NCBI RefSeq assembly: GCF_937898925.1
Contig: NZ_CALDKF010000123.1
Location: 1-11,518, forward strand
Direction: 5' to 3'
Source of the DNA: an uncultured Methanobrevibacter sp.
GTDB lineage: Archaea > Methanobacteriota > Methanobacteria > Methanobacteriales > Methanobacteriaceae
Length of the DNA stretch: 11,518 nucleotides
In this document: positions 6,795-11,518 of the stretch, piece after piece
How the letters are laid out: the number at the start of each line of letters is the position of its first letter
How positions within the stretch are numbered: the first letter of the stretch is position 1
Position numbers and translations under genes: made by a program
Notes under the pieces: model-generated
Told to the model about the DNA's origin: nothing
The model's input: only the letters and a program-made list of their open reading frames with translations
Databases searched by the model: none

Positions 6795-7727
6795 CTATTC
6801 TTCCTTATAGAAAGGTTCCCTATTATGGATTCCCTTAAGGAAAATGTCTACAAGTTCATCATCAGATACTCCTTCCCTAATGAACTCAACCAAGTCTACA
6901 AGATTATCATTTCTAAGAAGACAAGGTTTGATCTTTCCTTCAGGAGTTATTCTGAGTCTTGTACAATTCTTGCAGAAATTTGTATTGTCAACAGGGTGAA
7001 CAACTTCAATCTCACCGCCATCAATGAAATATTTCTTACGGTCTTGCATGAATTCCCTTACCTTAATCTCATCTGCAATTTCAGCAAGATATTTTTCAAA
7101 TTCTGCAAGTGGGTAATGATACTTGGAGTTGAAGTCATTGTCATCACAGCTTTCAGATTCAATGATCTCAATTAGTTGAAGTATGACACCATGCTCTTTA
7201 GTGAATTCGAACATGTCCATGATCTCATCATTGTTGATATTATTCATAACTACCATGTTTATCTTAACTGGATACATACCAACTTCACAAGATTTGACAA
7301 TTCCATCCTTTACTCTTTGTAAAACGTTTTTCCCTACAATCATTTGATAGGTTTCTTCATCAAGTGTGTCTAAACTGACATTGACTCTGTCTAATCCTGC
7401 ATCGACTAAATCTTGTGCATATTTCTCTAAAAATATACCGTTGGTAGTGATGGAAATATCCTTGAAATCAAGTGAATTGATTTTCTCAACAATTTCAACT
7501 ATGTCTGGCCTCACTAAAGGTTCGCCACCAGACAAACGTATTTTCTCAACACCTAATTTCTTTGCAATTCTGCAGATTTCATAAATTTCATCCGGAGTCA
7601 TTTCAGAAGAGGAATCCAACATACCATCATGGTGGCAATATATGCAGTTTACATTGCAACGATTGGTAATGGAAATCCTAAGTGAAATAATTGGCCTTTC
7701 ATAGTCGTCTCTTACTTTATCCTTCAT
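6795..7727 (-). CDS. moaA: GTP 3',8-cyclase, radical SAM (molybdopterin synthesis)
   Basis: First enzyme of pterin cofactor synthesis: with S-adenosylmethionine it converts GTP to 3',8-cyclo-GTP, the precursor that MoaC turns into cyclic pyranopterin. The 310-residue protein has the radical SAM motif C24-x3-C28-x2-C31 in TNRCNVNCIYCHHDG, the SAM-binding GGEP (67-70), and the MoaA-specific second cluster site C252-x2-C255-x13-C269 in FCKNCTRLRITPEGKIKPC. The bacterial C-terminal Gly-Gly is absent (it ends FYKEE), which I believe is normal for archaeal homologues. Start ATG 7727 follows a weak GGGG; an overlapping out-of-frame ATG lies just upstream. It stands alone between two terminator-like hairpins but in a cluster of cofactor genes and cofactor users, which fits a supply role for Fdh and Fwd. 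Confidence 0.95.
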   Translation of the reverse strand: MKDKVRDDYERPIISLRISITNRCNVNCIYCHHDGMLDSSSEMTPDEIYEICRIAKKLGVEKIRLSGGEPLVRPDIVEIVEKINSLDFKDISITTNGIFLEKYAQDLVDAGLDRVNVSLDTLDEETYQMIVGKNVLQRVKDGIVKSCEVGMYPVKINMVVMNNINNDEIMDMFEFTKEHGVILQLIEIIESESCDDNDFNSKYHYPLAEFEKYLAEIADEIKVREFMQDRKKYFIDGGEIEVVHPVDNTNFCKNCTRLRITPEGKIKPCLLRNDNLVDLVEFIREGVSDDELVDIFLKGIHNREPFYKEE

Positions 7728-7781
7728 CCATAAACCCCAAAATAAAATTCATTTTAAAAAAATTTTAAATAATAAATAATA

Positions 7782-7797
7782 CTATAAAATATAAAAA
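7782..7797 (-). promoter_or_regulatory. Weak TATA-like element for moaA
   Basis: Minus-strand TTTTTATATTTTATAG lies about 55-70 bp before the moaA ATG, after the terminator-like hairpin of the preceding small gene. The surrounding DNA is so AT-rich that chance matches are likely. Confidence 0.25.
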
Positions 7798-7803
7798 TCA
7801 TTT

Positions 7804-7828
7804 TTAAAAAAATAATCCTAGGATTATT
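7804..7828 (-). terminator. Intrinsic-type terminator overlapping the stop of the small MobB-tail gene
   Basis: The perfect 18-bp palindrome AATAATCCTAGGATTATT (7811-7828) can fold as a 7-bp stem with a CTAG loop. On the minus strand it ends in a run of seven T. The palindrome includes the TAA stop of the small gene at 7824-7826, so a ribosome at the stop would cover the stem. Confidence 0.55.
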
Positions 7829-8009
7829 CATTATCAATGGAAATTTCAACATTCTTTACTTCATCTACACCATATTCTGAAGTTTTAATAGCTTTCAATA
7901 ACCCAAGAATAGTTTCCTTAATGATATCGTCAGTGAATTTATTCAATTCAATATCATTTCCATTAATCACTAACTTAACTTTGTTTTCAAAATCTTTATT
8001 ATCGCTCAC
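7824..8009 (-). CDS. Small protein, stand-alone copy of the MobB C-terminal domain
   Basis: A 61-residue acidic protein of unknown function. From about residue 10 to the end it aligns without gaps to the last 53 residues of the neighbouring MobB; I count about 23 identities by eye. Shared landmarks are an I-x-G-x-x-I-x-L-N-x-F stretch, K-x-T-I-L-G-x-L and EYGV. It has no cysteine, signal peptide or membrane segment. The start is GTG 8009, chosen because AGGTGA (8014-8019) lies 4 nt upstream and no in-frame ATG exists before the first upstream stop. An ATG overlapping this GTG is followed at once by TGA in another frame. The gene lies 71 bp after mobB and ends in a terminator-like hairpin, so mobB and this gene probably share a transcript. 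I infer a duplicated domain linked to pterin cofactor handling; what the domain binds is unknown to me. Confidence 0.8.
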   Translation of the reverse strand: MSDNKDFENKVKLVINGNDIELNKFTDDIIKETILGLLKAIKTSEYGVDEVKNVEISIDNE

Positions 8010-8080
8010 ATAATCACCTAAATAAACTTTATAATAAACAATTTAATAGTATAATAAAATTTTTTTTAAATACTATTATA

Positions 8081-8788
8081 TTATTCTTTTTTATTTTTAA
8101 TTGTTATGTCAATATCATCAAAGTTTTCAACACCATATTCCTTTATCTTGAGGGGAGCCAATACTCCCAATATGGTTTGCTTGAGATAATCGCTGACAAA
8201 TCTGTTCAATCCAATATTCACCCCATCAATAGCTAAATTGACTTCCGCTTGAGTTTCCGGATTGTAATCCAATTTTCCTTGAGCGAAAGCTTGACCTATG
8301 AGACTTGCATCATTATATCCGCATTCATTAACAAACAATGTTTCCAAAATATCATAAGACCTTTCTTCAACAAGGTCAACCAATTCCAATAGCTCTTCAT
8401 CTGTGATTTCAAATGAATTCACCACTTTGATTGTATATTCATCCTTGACCTCTTCACAGGTAGCTATTTTAGCATAAGGATAAGCTTTAAATCCTTCTAT
8501 AACAACAAAATCAGGATTTTCCATGAGTTTAATTAAGAACAAAATACGTTCAAGATCAAATCTTTCATTAATATTGAAGTAGGTTCTTCCACCAATCCCT
8601 ACAACAAAATCGGAACCAGCTTCCATTTGCTTATAGGTGTCGGTTCCCTCATGATCCATTTCCATTTGGTGATGAGAATGCTTAATGCTTGCTACCTTAA
8701 AGTCCCTATTGGTTAATTCCTTGATAATCTTGCTTGTAAGGGATGTTTTGCCAGTATTCTTTAAACCTACAATTGAAATAATTCTCAT
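8081..8788 (-). CDS. mobB: Molybdopterin-guanine dinucleotide biosynthesis protein MobB with C-terminal extension
   Basis: MobB is a GTP-binding P-loop protein thought to help MobA or the target enzyme during attachment of GMP to molybdopterin. The 235-residue protein opens with a clear Walker A loop, G8-L-K-N-T-G13-K14-T15, followed by MobB-typical stretches IKHSHHQMEMDHEGTDT (about 36-52) and FVVIEGFKAYPYAKI. Bacterial MobB is usually about 170 residues; here a linker with C152 and a tail at about 181-235 follow. That tail is the domain repeated as a separate 61-residue gene next door. Start ATG 8788 has GGTG (8794-8797) 5 nt upstream. It follows a 435-bp gap after fdhB, so it probably has its own promoter. 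Its presence suggests that Fdh and/or Fwd here use a guanine dinucleotide form of the cofactor. Confidence 0.93.
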   Translation of the reverse strand: MRIISIVGLKNTGKTSLTSKIIKELTNRDFKVASIKHSHHQMEMDHEGTDTYKQMEAGSDFVVGIGGRTYFNINERFDLERILFLIKLMENPDFVVIEGFKAYPYAKIATCEEVKDEYTIKVVNSFEITDEELLELVDLVEERSYDILETLFVNECGYNDASLIGQAFAQGKLDYNPETQAEVNLAIDGVNIGLNRFVSDYLKQTILGVLAPLKIKEYGVENFDDIDITIKNKKE

Positions 8789-8825
8789 TTTTACACCAAA
8801 TTAAATAAAATTTTTAATTTATTCT

Positions 8826-8836
8826 TAAATATATTA
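8826..8836 (-). promoter_or_regulatory. TATA-like element for mobB
   Basis: Minus-strand TTAATATATTTAA lies about 40-48 bp before the mobB ATG. A start 25 nt downstream would leave a short leader that still contains the GGTG ribosome binding site. The context is AT-rich, so the match is suggestive only. Confidence 0.35.
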
Positions 8837-8843
8837 AAGTTTT

Positions 8844-8882
8844 AATTAAATTTTTAATTAAATTTTTAATTAAATTTTTAAT
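8844..8882. repeat. 12-bp tandem repeat, about 3.25 copies
   Basis: The unit AATTAAATTTTT is repeated three times without a mismatch, plus three bases of a fourth copy. It abuts the upstream side of the mobB TATA-like element. It may be simple AT-rich slippage, an A-tract DNA bend, or a multi-copy protein site. Confidence 0.75.
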
Positions 8883-9025
8883 CTATTGTTAAATTTAATT
8901 TATCTAAATAAACTTTTGTCTTCAATCATAGATTAGATTATCTATTAATCAAAATTCATCATAAAAAATAGACAGGAAAATTCACAAAATAAATTAAATT
9001 TAAAAATAAATCAATGGGTATTTTT

Positions 9026-9086
9026 AAAAAAATAATTTAAAAAATAGTTTTTCATTAGAAATGAGTGAATAAGAGGTGACTATTTT
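9026..9086 (-). terminator. Possible hairpin terminator downstream of fdhAB
   Basis: The arms AAAATAG and CTATTTT (9041-9047 and 9080-9086) can pair as a 7-bp stem around a 32-nt loop holding a smaller 5-bp hairpin (TCATT-AGA-AATGA, 9052-9064). T-rich sequence including a run of seven T follows on the minus strand. T-rich stretches nearer to the gene, about 9093-9127, could also end transcription, so the exact site is uncertain. Confidence 0.3.
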
Positions 9087-9223
9087 AAAAATTATTTAAT
9101 TAAAAAGGAGAATAAAAATAGAAAATTGCAAAACGAATATAATAAGCAAAACGCTCATTACAAAGTTTTACAACAACTAATTTATTCTATCGTGTTTCAC
9201 CATTTTGATTTAAATCTTCAATC

Positions 9224-10432
9224 CTAGTATTGTCTGTAGGATTTAGGACCAAATTCAGTGAATGGTAATGGTTCTTCGTTGTCTACACCACTGTAGTAAC
9301 CGAAGATGTCTCTGACTTTTTGGTTTACAGTAGCCCATACTTTGGATACTGGAATTTCACAAGGACATACTTCAGAACATTGACCACAGTTAGTACATGC
9401 ATCTACCATGTGCACCATACGGGTTAAGTGGAAGAATGGAGCTGCAGGGGTGTATCCACCAGGTACCCATTCAGGACCTTCAGCTTCGAGACAGCAGTCG
9501 TCACAGAAACAGAGAGGACATGCTTCACGGCAACCGTAACATTTCATACATCTGGAGAATTCTTCTTTGTATTCTGCGAATACTTCTAAGATGTCACCAG
9601 AGGTTCCAGCAAAGTCTTTTTCTCTTTGTGCCATTGCTTGTTTTACCATAATTCCGTCGATGTTAGCACGGATTGTTACACCTTTTTCGATTGGTGCTTG
9701 GGTTTCGATTAATCCAGCATCAATTACTTTTCCTAAGATGTCTGCACCTTTTTCGGAGCATACTTCTACGAAGGTTGCTTTTCCAGCTAAGTCACCGATA
9801 ACTCCCCAGTTACCTAAAGCTAAATCAGCGTTGGTAGGGATGTTCATGGTACATCTTTGACAGTTTTCTCTTCTACCCATTCCGTCTTCTTCGAGTTCAT
9901 CGATGGAAATTGCTTTTTCACCATCAGCAGTTTCCATAATGAGTTTTCCTTTGGAAATTTCTTCTTTGATGACGTCAGCAGGGTCTAATTCGTAAACGTC
10001 TCTAATCATTTTCATGGTTGGTACAGGTGGCATGGTTCCTCCACAGTTTACACCAATCATGATTACGTTTTCTTCGATAACTTTTCTTTTTCTCATTAAC
10101 TCTTTTAAGGTCATTGCGTCACATGGTTTTGTGGTAACTGCAATTTTCATATCTCTTGCACCGTCTAAGTATTTGGATACGAATTTTGCTAAGTTTAAGG
10201 TACCACAGTGAAGGGATCCTGCAGATTTGATTACATCTTCAGGGTCAGTGATGAGAATAGGTTTAGCATCGTATAAGTCAGCTGCTTCTTCTACAGCAAC
10301 TACTGCATCAACAATACCTTCTTCGAGTAAGTATTTCATGATAGTAGTTACGACTCCACCGTATTCTCCTTTTTCTTTAATTGCTTCATTACCAGAGTAT
10401 GCATAAAACATATCATTTACATTTACAGCCAT
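9224..10432 (-). CDS. fdhB: F420-dependent formate dehydrogenase beta subunit
   Basis: Iron-sulfur flavoprotein subunit that moves electrons from formate oxidation at FdhA to coenzyme F420. The 402-residue protein belongs to the FrhB/FdhB family. Family-type cysteine sites are GVNCGGT (C130) and CQRCTMN (C191/C194). Near the C-terminus are two cluster motifs: C295/C298/C301/C305, followed by an unusually cysteine-rich patch (C308, C310, C313, C314), and C346/C349/C352/C356 followed by P. The N-terminus lacks a signal peptide, so the enzyme is cytoplasmic. Start ATG 10432 has GGAG upstream and lies 21 bp after the fdhA stop, so fdhA and fdhB form one operon. In related methanogens Fdh can also pass electrons to heterodisulfide reductase and Fwd; the close genomic position of fwd fits that link but does not prove it. 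Confidence 0.95.
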   Translation of the reverse strand: MAVNVNDMFYAYSGNEAIKEKGEYGGVVTTIMKYLLEEGIVDAVVAVEEAADLYDAKPILITDPEDVIKSAGSLHCGTLNLAKFVSKYLDGARDMKIAVTTKPCDAMTLKELMRKRKVIEENVIMIGVNCGGTMPPVPTMKMIRDVYELDPADVIKEEISKGKLIMETADGEKAISIDELEEDGMGRRENCQRCTMNIPTNADLALGNWGVIGDLAGKATFVEVCSEKGADILGKVIDAGLIETQAPIEKGVTIRANIDGIMVKQAMAQREKDFAGTSGDILEVFAEYKEEFSRCMKCYGCREACPLCFCDDCCLEAEGPEWVPGGYTPAAPFFHLTRMVHMVDACTNCGQCSEVCPCEIPVSKVWATVNQKVRDIFGYYSGVDNEEPLPFTEFGPKSYRQY

Positions 10433-10453
10433 ATTATCTACTCCTTATTCACC

Positions 10454-11518
10454 TTATAATTTTTCTACTTGAATAGCACAAGCTTTTAATTCAACCATTT
10501 TACATTTAGGGTCGAAAGAATCGGAGTTGGTTAACATGTTAGCTGCACATTCGGTAAAGTGCATAGGAATGTTTACAATACCTTTCTTAATGTCGTCAGT
10601 TACACGAGCAGGAATTTCAATTTCTCCTCTTCTAGAGTATGCTTTTACTATTTCATTGTTAAGAATTCCTCTTTCTGCTGCATCTTCGGTGTTGATTTCG
10701 ATGAATCCAGTAGGTACTTCCTTATCTAAGGTTTCACATCTTCTGGTCATAGCAGCGTGATAGTGGAACAAGATACGGGTAGTAGTTAAGAGTAATGGGT
10801 ATTCATCATCAACAACTTCGACAGGACCTCTGTGTTCTAATGCTTGGAATACACCTAAACCGTCTGGGTGAGCGAATTTATCTTTGTGCATTAAAGGTTC
10901 ACAAGGATCTTCTGGGTCAAGACATGGCCAGTGGACACCTTCAGGTTTGAGTAATCTTTCGTGAGTAATACCGTAGTAGGAAGGAGCGAGTTCTCTGATT
11001 TCTTCCCAAATTTCAGCAGCGTTTTCATAGTGGAATAATTCTCTTGGTCTGCCCATTCTAACAGCAATTTCTTCCATGATCTTCCAGTCAAGCATAGCGC
11101 CTTCAGGTGGTTCTTGAGCTTTACGTAACCATTGAACTCTTCTTTCACCGGAAGTGAAGGTACCTTCTTGTTCACCCCAACCTGCTGCAGGTAATACAAC
11201 ATCTGCTTCAGCAGCGGTATCGGTCATGAACAATTCTTGAACGATTAACATTTCTAAGTTTGCAATTGCTTCTTTGGTGTGTTTAATATCTGCATCGGAG
11301 AGTACAGGGTCTTCCCCGTGGATGTATAATACTTTTAAGTCACCAGCGTGAGCAGCGTTCATCATTTCGACTAAGGTTAAACCAGGAGTGGTTGGCAAGT
11401 CGATTTGGTAAGCTTCTGAGAATTTTTTGGTAATTTCAGGGTTTGCAACTTTTTGGTAACCTACATAGTCAGAAGGTAATGCACCCATATCACAAGCACC
11501 TTGTACGTTGTTTTGTCC
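10454..11518 (-). CDS. fdhA: F420-dependent formate dehydrogenase alpha subunit, partial (N-terminus outside window)
   Basis: Catalytic molybdopterin oxidoreductase subunit that oxidises formate to CO2. Only the C-terminal 354 residues are visible; the reading frame is open to the window end, so the internal ATG at 11488 is not the start. The visible part opens with GQNNVQGACDMGALPSDY, a stretch typical of FdhA. It continues through the pterin-binding region (HGEDPVLSDAD, DVVLPAAGWGEQEGTFTSGERRVQ) and ends with the molydopterin dinucleotide-binding domain (LLLTTTRILFHYHAAMTRR to KKGIVNIPMHF). The metal-ligand Cys or Sec and the N-terminal [4Fe-4S] site lie in the unseen half. The whole protein should be about 680 residues. 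fdhB follows 21 bp downstream; a formate transporter gene, fdhC, would be expected beyond the window edge by analogy with relatives. Confidence 0.94.
   Translation of the reverse strand, partial: GQNNVQGACDMGALPSDYVGYQKVANPEITKKFSEAYQIDLPTTPGLTLVEMMNAAHAGDLKVLYIHGEDPVLSDADIKHTKEAIANLEMLIVQELFMTDTAAEADVVLPAAGWGEQEGTFTSGERRVQWLRKAQEPPEGAMLDWKIMEEIAVRMGRPRELFHYENAAEIWEEIRELAPSYYGITHERLLKPEGVHWPCLDPEDPCEPLMHKDKFAHPDGLGVFQALEHRGPVEVVDDEYPLLLTTTRILFHYHAAMTRRCETLDKEVPTGFIEINTEDAAERGILNNEIVKAYSRRGEIEIPARVTDDIKKGIVNIPMHFTECAANMLTNSDSFDPKCKMVELKACAIQVEKL

Larger units (their letters stand above)
8789..9223. other. 435-bp AT-rich intergenic region between fdhB and mobB
   Basis: It contains the mobB promoter candidate, the 12-bp tandem repeat and terminator candidates for fdhAB. 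Two direct copies of GCAAAACG occur at 9128-9135 and 9146-9153, 18 bp apart. A less AT-biased patch at about 9050-9085 can fold (see the terminator entry). I see no protein-coding gene; the possible frames are short and lack ribosome binding sites. Confidence 0.65.

Noticed and set aside
8044..8078. Inverted repeat TAATAGTA/TACTATTA between mobB and the small gene as a terminator
   Set aside because: The loop is long (19 nt) and almost pure A/T, and there is no strong T run directly after the second arm on the minus strand; read-through into the small gene seems likelier.
10891..11202. Minus-strand 103-residue ORF inside fdhA
   Set aside because: Alternative frame of fdhA, whose own frame is well conserved and carries the family motifs.

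Overview
The window looks like archaeal chromosome from a hydrogenotrophic methanogen of the order Methanobacteriales, most likely a Methanobrevibacter-type species. The genus is inferred from gene content, very AT-rich intergenic DNA, GGTGA/GGAG ribosome binding sites and archaeal TATA-like promoters; no rRNA is present to confirm it. All twelve genes lie on the minus strand, so transcription runs from high to low coordinates.

In transcription order the layout is: fdhA (C-terminal half, cut by the window end at 11518) and fdhB, encoding F420-linked formate dehydrogenase; a 435-bp AT-rich gap; mobB, for molybdopterin dinucleotide cofactor maturation; a 61-residue stand-alone copy of the MobB C-terminal domain; moaA, the first enzyme of pterin cofactor synthesis; a 647-bp AT-rich gap with candidate operators and promoters; then an operon for tungsten-type formylmethanofuran dehydrogenase in the order fwdH-fwdF-fwdG-fwdD-fwdB-fwdA-fwdC. 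fwdC is cut by the window start.

The genes share one theme. Both Fdh and Fwd use a molybdopterin (bis-pterin guanine dinucleotide type) cofactor with Mo or W, and moaA and mobB help make that cofactor. Formate oxidation by Fdh gives F420H2 and CO2. Fwd reduces CO2 onto methanofuran with low-potential electrons carried by the polyferredoxin FwdF and ferredoxin FwdG.

The parts most worth a second look are regulatory and small. The first gene of the fwd operon encodes a helix-turn-helix domain fused to a two-cluster ferredoxin. Upstream of it are three copies of the inverted repeat GTGTA-N5-TACAC, one touching a TATA box and two spaced 24 bp apart about 300 bp further upstream. The small MobB-tail paralogue is clearly a duplicated domain (about 23 of 53 residues identical, without gaps). 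Two genes end in 7-bp-stem, 4-nt-loop hairpins followed by U runs, which resemble bacterial intrinsic terminators.
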